A DNA stretch of 64,000 nt from Pardosa pseudoannulata. Taxonomy: Eukaryota; Arthropoda; Arachnida; Araneae; Lycosidae. The position numbers and the translations under genes are program-made. The notes under the pieces were generated by a model. The model was not told where the DNA came from, ran no database searches, and was given only the letters and a program-made list of their open reading frames with translations. Within the stretch, counting starts at the first letter, position 1. Every line of letters starts with the position of its first letter. Location: contig CM063504.1 in the NCBI GenBank assembly GCA_032207245.1, positions 85,199,124 through 85,263,123 of the forward strand, given 5' to 3'. Below, piece after piece: positions 1 to 14,206 of this stretch.

Positions 1-247
1 AGCTGAAGCACTTGGCATTACTCGAATTATTTGAAGCTTTTATATTAAATATGCCCTCTTCATATATATATAATTGCTTGTATGCATGCTGAAATGAACC
101 CCATTCACTGTGCTGTATCAATTCTTTTTATGTTTAAAGTTTTCCGTTATAAGGGAATCCAGAAATAGCCTTAAAACCTTCTTATATTCAGTAGTAAACC
201 AATCTTTTTCTGTTGCAATCAGTTGAATAAATACAAGTCTCATCCTT

Positions 248-248
<1 letters not shown>

Positions 249-284
<36 letters not shown>
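249..284. repeat. (TA)n microsatellite
   Basis: Uninterrupted TA dinucleotide run of about 36 bases, followed directly by TGG and ordinary AT-rich sequence. Confidence 0.95.
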
Positions 285-285
<1 letters not shown>

Positions 286-286
<1 letters not shown>

Positions 287-3281
287 TTTCATTTAAAAAA
301 TGTTTTCATACAAAAATTTGCACATAACCTCACACTGAGAAGCGAGTTTCGACGTTAGATGATAAATTTTGTGTTATTGTTATTATTAGTAGTAGTATTA
401 GCTTCAAATCAGATTTTATAATTTTGTTCAGAATTCTTAGAAATATAATTAAGGAGTTTGAAGATGTGTTGTATTTTCATTCAAAACATGAAATGAGATT
501 TTAAATTTGATACGAGATACGCGTACCATTGCTGGTTATGAGTTTTTTACCTTTTTTCAGCCAAATGTATTCTTAGACTTTTATTTTACTTTTTTATTAA
601 TTATGTCACTTATTTTAAGTAAAAAATTTTAAAAGCATGCTTTTTAAATTTTTTTCTAATAGTCGAATAAGTGTATTTTTCTTCGGAAAGCTCAAAAATA
701 TAGCCTCCAATATACTGTTGTTGTTTTTCCAGCGGCATTTTAAAATACAGGATATTTTTAATGTAGTAGACGATATTTAAACCCTATTCCAATATGATGC
801 CTATAATGTTTTAAATTTAACATTCAAGTTTAAATCCATGGAGAAAGTCAAAATCATTACAAAAATGTGGAAAAATTTTTGTATTTTGCCTTCGGACATC
901 GATGTAATTTTTTAGGTCTACCGGCGACACATTTTTGTTTCTTTTCTCATCAGTGCTGTAGTAAAGCCTACTTGAGATATACGATTTTATACTAGCAGTA
1001 TTTATGCACGGTGTCAAAATATTGATATCCTTCGAACTTTAACTTCACCTAAATGGAGGTGCCAGCTTGATTGAAATCAAATGCATAATAATTATCATTA
1101 ATCAGGGAAATTGTAAACAAATTAAACTATTGTGCTTATTGTTGGTGGAATATCCTTTCCCAAATTTGTTTCTAGATCTTTCACTTCCAAATTGGATCTC
1201 AAAATCCGATACGTACCAATACACACATATGCATTTATAAGTAACATTTCTTTCGCGTGAGAAATAATTAAATTAACATATCTATGCTGCCATCTATCGT
1301 CGACCAGCAAGAGTAATATCCAGTACTGAGTGAATTCACGGGGTAGTGAAAACAGGAGGGATTTTAACTCTGACAGAATTTTTTTCATGGTATCAAAGAA
1401 TTGATGTGGAAAATTGAAGGAGTCTGCGACACACCGGAAAAATTTATGTAAATCATAAATTCACGATCCGAAATACACCCCCATGTTGTTAAAAAGTGAA
1501 CTGAAATGTGTTTGTATGTGACGTCAGCCTGCGAACTGGCTATATGAAGTGAAATGAAATGTGAATGTAGATTACGTCATCCTGTGAGATGACTGGTTAG
1601 AGGTAACTGTTTTTGTGAGTTTTGAGAAAAGTCGAAAGCTTAAAATTTTGTGTCTGCTGATATACCGTGCTCAGTAGAATAAATGTGTTTTCTGGAAAAG
1701 TCATTTAGTTTTATTTTTGGTCAAAGTCACCCAGCTTTTAGTAGATGCACCCCACAACCTCTGGATTTTTTATTCTACGTTCGATATGTTTCTAACAGAT
1801 GTACTACTTACACAAAATTTCTAAAAGTATAGATATAGAAGGAAAGCCTTTATATTTTTTATTAATATTTCACCTTAATACAAAAACTATTACTTTAGTA
1901 TTACTCAACTATGAAATTGAAATTCAATTAACGATTCAGCGAGTCTTTGTAAGCTAAGCGCAACAGCTGACTGCGGCACGACTGCACTCCTTCATGATGG
2001 TAAGGTTATTAAATAATTAATTTAGTTTTACTTAGTGTTCGACTAATAAACTTAAAAGAAAAGTCATTATCATCTTTAAATGATAATGTTTATATTAAAA
2101 CCGAAAAATATCTCAAAATCTCTTAAACTAATTCAACTGCAAGATTCGGTCGTAATATACTATTTATGTTCGAAGTTAGGCAACATTAAACTCTAGTGTT
2201 CTTTATCTAAAATTGAATTTACGAAAGCAACAGGTCGTGCTTCCTTGTTACGAAGGTAAATAGAACTTAACTGAGGAAGTTTCATACAAACATAGCTACT
2301 TCCGTTAATAATTAAAACATAATCGGAAACCCGAAGACTGCTTTTTCGTTTTCTTAAACAAAAGACTCACGCGAAATGCTCGTTTGTGATGTTTCGTTCC
2401 ATAAATTAAGGTTTAATTTGCTTTTTCTTGGTAGTCTTTCCCACGGGATATCGTCTTTAGATCCGTGTTACTCAGACTGCTGAATCAAACCTTGACAAAA
2501 CAGAAAGCCATTAGTGTGAATTTGAAAAGCAGACATCCATAGCTTAAATAAATCCATTTCTTGAAAATTGAATACGTTACCAGAAAGTATGTTTTTATTC
2601 TAATTTTATAAAATCAAAACATGAATTGATTAAAATTAGTTCATTTAACAGCACAATTAAAATTTTAAAAATATATTCATTTATTACACAGATCTGCAAT
2701 GAAAAAATATTTTTGATAAAATTAAAAGTTTCATATATAATTTTGAAAGTAGAATACGAAATTCATGCTAAAAACATAATATCAGTAAATATAGTATAGT
2801 AAACTTTATTTTTCTACACTGGATGATAGAACATGTCATTATAGTTTTTTTTTTTTAGTAGGATTTTTATCTCCACCTAATAATACATTATGTATTTTAA
2901 ATATTAATAATTTAAATTCAGTAAAGTAATAAATAACAATAAAAATAAATTCAGCATAGTATATTCTTTGAACCTGACATTAGAATCCTAAGGTCCGATA
3001 AAGGTTATAAATGAATGACTTTAAAAGATTGCATAAAAATATTTAAAAGATATTAAGTTTTTTATTTAGCTTTGAAGATACTAATTATGTTATAATAGTT
3101 AGAAATATGCCACAAAAATTCAAAACATTAGGATGTTCAATTAACATAAAAATTCATTTCATACATTAATATCTAGACATTTTTCCCTTAAATTATTGGA
3201 GAAATAATTTAACAGAAGGGAGAGTAATTCTACAAAGATTTGGAAGAAACAGAGGTAAAACTGCACGTTGAAATCTTAACA
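286..3281. other. AT-rich intergenic DNA, no gene seen
   Basis: No coding region or transposon end is recognised. Open frames (for example 1122-1388 minus and 817-1017 minus) are short, start in AT-rich DNA and resemble no family I know. Around 1503-1610 there is an imperfect direct duplication of roughly 53 bases; its first copy holds TGACGTCA, a CRE-like palindrome, and its second the degraded TTACGTCA. Confidence 0.6.
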
Positions 3282-3289
3282 TGCATGCT

Positions 3290-3969
3290 CAGGGCCCGAC
3301 TAAGATACTTTTGTGCCCAGAGGACAATCCAATTTTTGTGCCCTCCATCCCAATGCAAATTTATAATGACAAGTTATTATCATAATTACAGTCATATAAA
3401 AGTTATAACATTGAATTAGCAAACAGATTTAAGAAATTCGTATTAAAGTAATATTCAAAATCAAACACACCAAATTTTCATTTTACGTAATCATTATTAT
3501 CTCTGTTTAGCCATGCTAAAAATTAAGGACTTTTAAGACCTAGAGTGACCCCCTTTTTTAATTTTTACCTTGTCACACTCACAAGCTCTGTGGTGCAGAA
3601 AATAAATAATAATAGAATGAAAAATAATTTAAATTGATGAGATGATTTAATGGTTTATAGTGGTACGTTGCTAATAATCTGTCTTATAAATATCCACTAA
3701 CCCATAGGATAAAAAGAGCACCAGGTTTGTTGAGGGAATTAATTATCTGGTAAATAACAGTAAAATTAAAGTAAATAGGAAACAATATAGTTCATGAAAA
3801 ACAAAATTACCTCGTAGAATAATTTTTTAATACTTAACGATGGTAGTGTAAGTTTGCAATTTTTCCCCACTTAATATGTATTTCAAGCCCTCGACTACAT
3901 TTTCGTGCCCCCTAAAATTTTCGTGTCCAGGGCACTTGCCCCAAGTGCCCATGCGATAATCATGCCCTG
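3290..3969. mobile_element. hAT-type non-autonomous element
   Basis: The left end reads CAGGGCCCGACTAAGAT and the right end, on the opposite strand, CAGGGCATGATTATC. The CAGGGC terminus followed by GTGCCC-rich subterminal sequence is typical of hAT elements. The flanking 8-mers (TGCATGCT and TTACTGCT) agree at only five positions, so the target duplication, if it is one, has decayed. The interior is AT-rich and contains no transposase that I can read. Confidence 0.6.
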
Positions 3970-3977
3970 TTACTGCT

Positions 3978-5533
3978 GGAGTTTTTCAGGAATAATCCAG
4001 AAACATCACTTAACCGAAAAATACGTAGCATTTCTTGGAAACGCAAAAGTAATATAATGTTTTGGAGTGGTAAAAATTATAAAACCATGTAAAATAGGTT
4101 AAAAGGTAAATAAATATAGTTATACGATAACGGAAATGTGATATTTTATGCTTTTGGCAATATAATATTGATAAAACATGTTTATTTCTTAAATTTATTA
4201 ATTTATTTAGTATAACATCCTACATACGTGTCTTTTAAATAAAAAATCAACTGTACAATCGATTATAAAGTATGTAAATAATTACGCATATATATAATTT
4301 TTATACATATATATTTTATATAAATTTTATATTCTATATGTAAAAATATATGTAAAAAATATAATTTATATGCCTTTTTACATATATTTTATATTCTATG
4401 TAGTCTGTATCTGGTAATTTCAATTAATATATACAGACTTTTTTTTATTATAATATTATACCAGTACAAATTTTATTGACACAAAATGTGGTAAAACCAT
4501 ACTTAATAGAACAAAATTGAATTCGTTTTTGGAATCAACATACCAAAATCATATAAAAACTACTAATAATTATTTACAAAGCTTTTAGAAAAATTTTTGA
4601 ATTTTGCAAAATTGTGTAACTAAACATTTTTCGGTCAATTGCATTGCAAAGAAAGAGAGATAATCAAGTGTTCCATTTATATCAGATATAAGGTAATAAA
4701 CATATTTCGAATACTTAAAGAAACATTTACTTTTCATTATAAATAATAATGAGAAATAAAAATTATTTTAACCACACTATTCTATTCATCTCTTTCCTGT
4801 ATGCTTACATCCGGTCACCCTAGCCACAAGCAGTAGTATTAAACAAGTGCAGATACAAAGGCATTAAAAAAGAGAAAATGATTTCCGTATCTTTTCTGTT
4901 CTAGAACATTTTTATTGTTAACTATTAATCCCATTCAAAACTTTTAATGAAGGAAATCATGGTATAATATTAAGTATTAGTCACCTTTTGCTTTCTTCGT
5001 ATTGTTAAACTATAAAAATAAGACACTACAAACTACAGGCAGTATTTCTTAGGAAAAATAATTCTTCACAAACCGGATTAAATATTATGATTCGATTGTA
5101 GCTTACAAAACGTTTTTAATTTTTATTCCTGCTGACATTGTTCTCTTACCTTACAATGTTTTTGGGCTAAAGAAATTAGAATGGTTTAAAGTGAAATTGA
5201 GAGAACAGCTCGCTAACCAATGAAAAGAACAATTCCAAAGAAATGTAATAAAACTTTCAAACAAAAGGTATCATTCTAAATGGGAAAAACTACGGAGAAA
5301 AAAATATGTAAATTATACACTATACATGCCGAGGGTTTAAAAAAAATCGTACACGGAAGAGTTGATTTATAAATTTTTGAGTTTTAATAATTTTAAAATG
5401 AAACATTACAACAAAACATAGTTTATATAATGGTACACTACACTTATCAATAATTTTTAGTAATTTTTAGTACATAACCTGCATAACTAATTTACATAAT
5501 AATAAATAAGAGTATATATGTATATGTGTGTAT
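3978..5533. other. AT-rich DNA, no gene seen
   Basis: Low-complexity AT-rich sequence. The part at about 4260-4430 is almost pure A/T and full of short palindromes of the TATATAAA type, which could form cruciforms but shows no gene or element boundary. Confidence 0.6.
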
Positions 5534-5580
5534 CAGTGGCGTGCGGTAGGTTTCTATGCAGGGTGTGCAGAGAACATGGA
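5534..5580 (+). mobile_element. Solo hAT end, same family as 13030-14156
   Basis: About 45 bases beginning CAGTGGCGTGCGGTAGGT and continuing into GCAGGGTGTGCAGAGAAC. This matches the inverted right end of the element at 13030-14156 almost base for base. I find no second end downstream, so this is a truncated copy. Confidence 0.7.
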
Positions 5581-7401
<1,821 letters not shown>

Positions 7402-7405
7402 TTAA

Positions 7406-7973
7406 CCCCTTCCGGTATGATTTAATAATGTAAAACTATGCATGAAATAACCATTTAATTTTTATTTAAAAAACTTGTTTCATTTTACAATTCTTACATA
7501 TTCTTAATTAAAATCCACTTTTTGCATAGTGTTAAATAATATCAGAAACGGTAAAATTAAGAAAATATCAAAGCAAAACATTAATAAGGTTTACAGATAA
7601 TAGTCTTCAAGCTAGTGGTACTTTTCAAAACAAAGTGCAAAGGAATTCTTAATTGTTTACACCGCCAAGTAGTCTCACTTTTAATTTGATTCTTGTAACA
7701 CACACGGCATTTCTTAGTAGGTTTTCTTTTATTCTGACTCATTAATTTGGCAATGACTTTATCAAGAAATTCTAAATAAACAATATGCAATAGTGACTTG
7801 TGATTTTCACAAGTCATAAAAGTGTTGCCAAATTCAGTACACTAGAAATTTTAAACTAAATTAATTATCATATTTAACAGTAACTTTAATCGCATGACGA
7901 GTGTAGCTCGTCATTGTGCGGTATGGAATGAAAAACTAATAAAGAGCTAGACTCGTTATTTTACCGGAAGGGG
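7406..7973 (-). mobile_element. piggyBac-type TTAA element (deletion derivative)
   Basis: Flanked by TTAA on both sides (7402-7405, 7974-7977), the target duplication of the piggyBac superfamily. The terminal inverted repeat CCCCTTCCGGTA is perfect over 12 bases. Near the right end, 7894-7901 (ATGACGAG) and 7907-7914 (CTCGTCAT) form a hairpin with a 5-base loop, a likely subterminal site. The 568-bp element keeps only the C-terminal coding part of a transposase on the minus strand (see 7581-7817), so it cannot move by itself. Confidence 0.88.
7581..7817 (-). pseudogene. piggyBac transposase C-terminal cysteine-rich remnant
   Basis: A 78-residue frame inside the TTAA element. Residues about 33-55 read KPTKKCRVCYKNQIKSE then TTWRCK, the usual start of the piggyBac C-terminal cysteine-rich domain (a CxxC pair followed by a WC/RC-x-C cluster). 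The later cysteines are disrupted: RCKQLRIPLHFV stands where family members have WCxxCxxPLC. The catalytic DDE region is absent, so the product, if made, would be at most a DNA-binding scrap. The assignment rests on motif recognition by eye. Confidence 0.72.
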
Positions 7974-7977
7974 TTAA

Positions 7978-8897
7978 CGATAAACAAATGAAAGCCTAAA
8001 GAAAATGTAGTGAGTCATTTAAATTCAATTGTGAAAGGTGTGTTTGTCTAGTTTAGAAAAGTATTTTAACTGAACGCATTTCTGCGGTGAAAAGCTGTTA
8101 TAGTAGATGCTTATTCATAAAATATGTAATTGAACTTCTTTATTATAGTTGATTCCTGCAAGTGAATGAAAACTGCAATCTGTAAAAGATACTAATTTTG
8201 GAGATTTTCTTAAAAATGACATTCCAGGATGAAATATTCTTCAGGACCAGATTCAAGGAACTTCCCCAAACCCTCTCACCCAATCAAAAAGGATGTGAAA
8301 TGTTAATTTCATTTTCAGAAATAAGAGCTATTTTTTGAAAAAAAAATTAGAAGATATTCCCAATATTTAATATTTTTACTTATTAAAATAATTTAACACG
8401 TATTAAATCGTAAATTTAAATAAAAGGTAATATTTTAAAATAAAGATACATTAAATAAATACAGTCTATAATTAACCTTCCTTTTATTTTTTAGTTGTCT
8501 ACAGTCGAAACTGTTAATCAGAAAGTTATGAAATGTTATGTAGGGCAAAATAAAAGAATGGCAATTTGAGCGAATGAAAAAATTAACTCAAAATTGTACC
8601 ACAAGAGGGCGTTTTATGAATTACATATTAAATCACCATTTTTCCAATTAAAAGTATTTATTACAACAAAACATGTTAAGAATGACCGCTATCATTTTCA
8701 GCTATCATTTGAAACTGTAAGGTACTATGTTCTACAGTTGATCGAAGTGAGTTCGGGGAAATGCTAAGAACATGTCGTGAGATGCTAACATACAGACAAA
8801 CATGCACACATAAATGCATACATACAAGGCATGACATTTTATAGAGAGAGATAATATCAACCCAATAAAAAATATTAAGTTATAAGAATTGTATATA
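7978..8897. other. AT-rich DNA, no gene seen
   Basis: No gene or clear element. The bases around 8504 (ACAGTCGAAACTGTTAATC) vaguely recall pogo-type ends, but no partner end was found. Confidence 0.5.
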
Positions 8898-8975
8898 CAG
8901 CAGAACCTCGATTATATGAGCTAGTTTGGACCATTAGTACCTCGGATATAAAAAACCTCAGTTAATAGAAATTGA
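8898..8975 (+). mobile_element. Solo pogo/Tigger-like terminal sequence
   Basis: A TA dinucleotide is followed by CAGCAGAACCTCGATTATA and, slightly later, TTTGGACC and CTCGGATATA. The layout CAGnnGAACCTCGATTAtnnGA is characteristic of pogo/Tigger ends. The expected inverted right end (ATCGAGGTTCTGCTG) is not present downstream, so this is a truncated copy; its extent is uncertain. Confidence 0.5.
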
Positions 8976-8999
8976 ATATTTATTTATTTTTATTAAATT

Positions 9000-9522
9000 T
9001 TTCTTTTATAAAATTTAAGAATAAGTACTTAGTGAAATATTAAAAAATGAATTTTGAAAAGTAATACAAATCTCAAAAAATTATTTAATTTTTTAAATTT
9101 AAAATACATTAATTCAAGTAAGCACCTGGTGGACCCACACGGTACCTGATAACAAAGCATTGTCTGCCATTCACTTCTCATGGTGTAATGTTTCTTGGAA
9201 GTTAAGACTTTTGGGGACAAAAGAGACTGTAGCATGGGCAATGAACTAAAAAGTGTGGTGTTTTACGGAGCTCATTCAGCGGAGGAAGAAAAAAAAAGAC
9301 TTCGATTTATAAAACTTTAATTCTAATGTTAATCTATACAGGGACCTAGCATCTTAGCTTAAATTAGTTTGTAACCCTAATTGTTTTTTTTAAAACATCC
9401 TTTCTTGTTATCACATCATTTAATAATTTTAATTTACCTCTACATTTACATACTTTTTTCATAGAGCTATATTTTGGTAGATATAAAACTTTTACGAAAA
9501 TATTGATTTCCCTATTTAATAA
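9000..9522. other. AT-rich DNA, possible continuation of Tigger-like copy
   Basis: No coding sequence that I can assign. The minus-strand frame 9029-9241 contains SLLSPKVLTSKK but is too short and featureless to call. Confidence 0.4.
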
Positions 9523-9633
9523 CACTATATATGTATATGTATGTGTGTATGTATATATATATGTATATATATATATATGTATATATATGTGTATATATAT
9601 ATATGTATCTATGTATATATATATGCATCTCTG

Positions 9634-9667
<34 letters not shown>

Positions 9668-9711
9668 TATACATATATACACACATGTACATACATATAT
9701 ACATATATATG
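9523..9711. repeat. Compound TA/TG microsatellite
   Basis: About 190 bases of interrupted TATATG and TATA repeats. Overlapping Tyr/Ile-rich frames on both strands are artefacts. Confidence 0.95.
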
Positions 9712-9990
<279 letters not shown>

Positions 9991-10052
9991 TTAAATGTTT
10001 TTATTATTTGTAAATCCTAACTGGTTAATTGAGTTGGAAAAAAACATCCTGG

Positions 10053-10056
<4 letters not shown>

Positions 10057-10115
<59 letters not shown>
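10057..10115. repeat. (TA)n microsatellite
   Basis: Roughly 58 bases of TA with a single TG interruption near 10098. Confidence 0.95.
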
Positions 10116-10539
10116 CATCATTAGATATTTTAAAAAACCTTGGTTAATTGAAGCTCGAATAATCTTGGATAATTATAATTCTCCCCCCCCCCTCTTAAAC
10201 CAAGATTGTAAATACCCTAAAGGAATCTTGAAACTTTTTCAGTTCGTAAATAAAAAATCGTTATATAAAAATGTATATCACTTAAACACTGAATATCATA
10301 CATTAATATGAAAAGTTTGACAGCAATGTGCATTGTTTTTTAATTAGATTCAAAGTTTTGGATGCAGAAATGCGTTTAATGTCTCAAAGAAATAGCCATG
10401 GCCACAGTTACAGATGTAAAAAAATAAACATATGCTCAGACAACATTTCCTTGACAGTTTTAAATAAATGGTCCACAGACATACACAAACGTCTAGTTTA
10501 ATTCGACTCATTTTTATTTAAATAATCGTGATGTAAGAA
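10116..10539. other. AT-rich DNA, no gene seen
   Basis: No gene seen. A C-homopolymer of 10 lies near 10184-10193. Confidence 0.5.
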
Positions 10540-10840
10540 AGCGATATGCTCCAAGGATTTTAAGACATTCACCCAAATGTGGGAGATATTAATCTTTACA
10601 AATGAGGCACAGCTGTTGCGATTCAGTTCATTACCAAAACAACTTACAGCATGAGATAACTGGAGATCTGTTTAATCTCTGAAATGATTAATTTTAATTT
10701 GTGGCTAAGCCCGACGAGTTTTATTTTCTTTGTAATATACATTCGAGGAGAATGAAACCCAGAACATTTTCATGAATATAATTTAAATTTTTCCACTTGG
10801 TGAGGCAAAATAGCTGTCGGGTGGTCGTGGAGAGGTGTGC
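10540..10840. promoter_or_regulatory. Candidate non-coding conserved-type island
   Basis: High-complexity sequence without microsatellites or open frames, containing an E-box-like CAGCTG (AATGAGGCACAGCTGTTGCG) and homeodomain-type TAATTA-like cores (GATTAATTTTAATT). It contrasts with the low-complexity surroundings. Treating it as possible enhancer DNA is inference; conservation cannot be judged from one sequence. Confidence 0.3.
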
Positions 10841-11909
10841 GTCAAATAGATTTCAAAAAATTTCTAATACAACTAATACAAGCGCAAAAATTTAAGATGT
10901 TAGTAATGTATATAAAAAATGGAAATAAATTCATGATTTTCATTCACAGACACAATAGTTTACAATGAAAATATTTGTAACACAATCACTAAGCTCTTGG
11001 TGATTTTATATTGAATAAATAAAGAAGTCTCTGAAAGCCCCCCCCCAAAAAAAAAACAAGAATTATCGATTTAGATATTACCTTTATACACAGGTTTCAC
11101 GGTATATATGATATAAAATTTGGGCATCTTATAGGCATGTATGTATAGGCATGCATTAAGGCAATATGCATGAGGGCAATGGGCATGTGTTTTGGTAATT
11201 TAGGCCTGTATACATAGGCATTAGGAAAAAAAAAAGCATTTTTTGGTTTGCTGGGGCTAGACGCTATAATTTAATCCAGTATTAGGCTTTATTACACTAA
11301 TATACCAAGTCCAAAAAGTAGACGTGACCGTAAAATCCTTAAGGAAAACAAAATATTTATTTCATCATTTACCGAACTCAGACTATGTCGTTCAGAAGCC
11401 TCTACACCCCCAGATTGGCAGTCAAAGTGCCGTTAATCTGCCATCCAAGAGCGAGACACATTCCACTTCTCATAGGAAATTACCTTAGCTCAAAATTTTC
11501 AGGTGCTTAAAATGTTAGTTGATAGTTAAAAATGGTTCCGCCTGTATTAAATTCCAAATGATTCACGTGAAATTCAAATAATTCATGTGAATTCTAAATT
11601 TTTGAGAATCCAAAGCCTAAATAGAACTACAATTAAATGAGGAAATGATCGCAAACTAGCGATTTTGTTTGTAAGAAGCGGAAATAGTTGAGCTCTCTGG
11701 ATTGAGGCTTTTTTTTTCATCACAATGTGGAATTATATTAGGGAAAATTAGTTTATCAGGATAATTTTTAATGTATTATATATGAGTGTGTGTATATAAC
11801 GTCTAAAACTAGAGTTGACTAAACTATCAAAAAAACTTTTCCACCAAATCGAGAGTAAAATTTATTACTACACAGAAAGAGAACGTACAAATAATTTTCA
11901 CAGTCAGCA
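10841..11909. other. AT-rich DNA with short GGCAT-type repeats
   Basis: At about 11120-11230 the words AGGCAT and GGGCAT recur irregularly (GGCATGTATGTATAGGCATG and similar), a degenerate short tandem repeat. No gene seen. Confidence 0.5.
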
Positions 11910-11930
11910 ATGTGTGTATGTGTATGTATG

Positions 11931-11992
<62 letters not shown>

Positions 11993-12016
11993 TGTGTGTG
12001 TGTGTGCGTGCGTGTA
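11910..12016. repeat. (TATG/TA/GT)n microsatellite
   Basis: GT-rich run of about 105 bases that abuts the dispersed repeat beginning at 12019. On the minus strand it gives a false His/Thr-rich frame. Confidence 0.95.
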
Positions 12017-12018
12017 TG

Positions 12019-12190
12019 TAAGGAAATTTCCTAAATTGCCCTCTAGGGCAATGTAGAGTTATAATTGGACAGACCCCTTCTTTGAGGGTGTAAAGTGTAG
12101 CCATAGTGGTCAATTTAGGTTAGGAGTTAAAAAGGGGAATGCAAAATAACTCGGAAATTTTTAGCCCTTGACTTCAGATTTGAAAATGAA
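12019..12190 (+). repeat. Dispersed repeat R, copy 1
   Basis: About 170 bases from AAGGAAATTTCCTAAATTG through GCCCTCTAGGGCAATG and ATAATTGGACAGACCCC to TTTTTAGCCCTTGA. The same sequence occurs inverted at 63785-63970. The element contains small palindromes (GGAAATTTCC, TGCCCTCTAGGGCA). It has no coding capacity and is probably a SINE or a fragment of a larger element; the family is unknown to me. Confidence 0.8.
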
Positions 12191-12309
12191 GAATGATGAT
12201 GAAGTGGGAACCCGTCCTTTAAAGTTATCTTAATAAAGGTCATTAGTTAAAACGGTGACATTTTTATAGGCCATGACTGCAACCACCCTTCGAGAAGTTC
12301 GTCTTATTA

Positions 12310-12386
12310 CATATATATATATATATATATATACATGCATACATATATACATATACATATATGTACATACATACATACATATATAT

Positions 12387-12419
<33 letters not shown>
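12310..12419. repeat. TA/CA compound microsatellite
   Basis: About 110 bases of TATACA, CACA and TATA repeats with a few GCA interruptions. Confidence 0.95.
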
Positions 12420-12463
12420 GTAACGCTTGTCTGCCATAATTTATATATTTATACATTATACAT

Positions 12464-12636
12464 TCTTCTTCTTCTAAGCTTTACAGCCGATCACCGGCCT
12501 AGGCTGTCTCGGTAATTTTAAACCGTCTAGATCTTTCCAATACCATTGTTCTCCAGCGATTGACATCAGTGCTCTTAAGCCATCGCTCCACACTGTCAAA
12601 CCACCTTTATCGGGGTCTACCACTCTTTCTTTTTCC
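12464..12636 (-). pseudogene. Non-LTR retrotransposon 3' end (reverse-transcriptase C-terminus)
   Basis: Read on the minus strand, one frame gives GKRKSGRPR, a stop, then RWFDSVERWLK, STDVNRWRTMVLERSRRFK, ending in a stop and a GAA-repeat tail. The pattern GRPR-x-RW-D-VE-DL then W-R-x-A-x-DR is the common C-terminal tail of arthropod LINE polyproteins, and the short GAA tail at 12464-12475 fits a LINE 3' end. Internal stops show it is dead. The LINE clade cannot be told from this piece. Confidence 0.65.
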
Positions 12637-13029
12637 TTGAGGTTTATGAAACGTTAATTTTTTTTAGAGGATTTACACTTTTGTATCTCTATATGTGTCA
12701 AAGCCATCTTATTTGTAAACTTTTAATTATATTTACTGTATTAGTTTCTTTTTTATTTTTGTTGTATTTGCTTATTATTTTTTATCCTTTATGAAAAACA
12801 CACACAGGGCCGTTCGTGAACTATTAGTTACCTGTGTGTAAGATAACATTAGGGCGCCGCCTATTTCTGCGTGCAAGATAATATTTGGCCGTCCCCTATC
12901 AATGCGTATACCAAGTAGATATTCTTTCAGACGCTCTAGAAATTTGGCCTCCTGTGTGCATACACGAACAGTACACATTACATACCCCGTCCCTGTAATA
13001 CATATACACGTACATATATGTATACACAC
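12637..13029. other. Unassigned spacer
   Basis: Contains CAGGGCCGTTCGTGAAC near 12806, reminiscent of a hAT end, but no inverted partner is found. No gene seen. Confidence 0.4.
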
Positions 13030-14156
13030 CAGTGGCTTGCGGTCCATATGTGCTGGGTGTGCACTGCACACCCTAGCAAAATTATGAGAGACAATAATTT
13101 TCTGCACCTATGTCTACCTATCTTTATATGGTATATAATAAATATTATTTATAATATACTCAAATATTATATTGATTTGCTTGCTTGTATTCTAGCAGTG
13201 CGTGCGGTACTAGGTGCTGCACCACGTAGCGCGTTCAAAAGCATACAAACATAAAAAAGTTTTATGTGTACGCACTGCGCCCTAATAAAAAATCACGCTT
13301 TATATGTATGGGCTACTGGAGAAGCAAGCATACTATAGCGCTGAGGAAAGTGCAGCTATTTTTCCTGCACTTGGCATTCAGAATCATCCGAAATACGGTT
13401 TATTAAGCGTTGTATTAGAGCGGAGACTTACGTGCTGAAGCGATTTTGGTTTTTTAACTGATTAACTGGCCGTGCGATTTTGCAGACGGTTAATGTTTAA
13501 ATTTATATATTATAAGATTTTGTTTTATATATAAAAGGAAATATAAAAGAAGTATTTCATCAATATAAAGTGAAATGTTTTAGTGTGGTAAAGTAATTTC
13601 GGTGATGCATTATATTTTTAGAAATAATTCGCTGAAAAACAATTTTGTTTTGTTAGACAAAAAAGAAACGAATTCTAACAGAACAGTCCAAATTTTACCA
13701 TTCATTGTGTTTTACAGACAGTATATAAGTTATATCTGTAACACCATATCCCTGGTTTTGTTTTTAAAAATTGTGAAGATTTTCGCAGAATATATGATTT
13801 CCAAATGTTAAAAACAATTAATAAATATAATTTAATCCACTGACCGAACGAGAAACAGTTCGTTCTATTGCGCCAACGTGCAGTGAAATCCTCTGTACGT
13901 GGACTAGACTTTCGGTTTGTCGGCACCAATGAGCATCCGGATGAGGCACAGCAGCGGCGGAGGCCGTGTGGTGCTACGTTTGCTGAAAATATAAGCTTTC
14001 CGTTATTTTATTAGTAATATGGATAGACGTATAGATTTTGTGTACAAATGAATAATAAATGTTAAAGAAGTGTTTAATGTACATTTTTAGGGTTTTATTA
14101 TTATTGTTGTTGTTGTTCTCTGCACACCCTGCATGAACACCTACCGCACGCCACTG
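13030..14156. mobile_element. hAT-type non-autonomous element
   Basis: The left end CAGTGGCTTGCGG and the inverted right end CAGTGGCGTGCGG match, and both continue into GGGTGTGCA motifs. The adjoining 8-mers are ATACACAC and ACACACAC, 7 of 8 identical, though low complexity. Total length is 1127 bp with no readable transposase; minus-strand frames here (13702-13929, 12775-13107) show no family features. A second copy of one end lies at 5534-5580. Confidence 0.72.
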
Positions 14157-14205
<49 letters not shown>

Positions 14206-14206
14206 C
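14157..14206. repeat. (CA)n(TA)n microsatellite
   Basis: Directly abuts the right end of the hAT element, so the element probably inserted into a CA/TA microsatellite. Confidence 0.95.

Noticed and set aside
1122..1388. 88-residue minus frame
   Set aside because: Hydrophobic, AT-driven composition, no recognisable domain and no evidence of exons around it.
8501..8760. Pair of CTACAG-like words as Tigger termini
   Set aside because: The two words are not inverted matches beyond a few bases.
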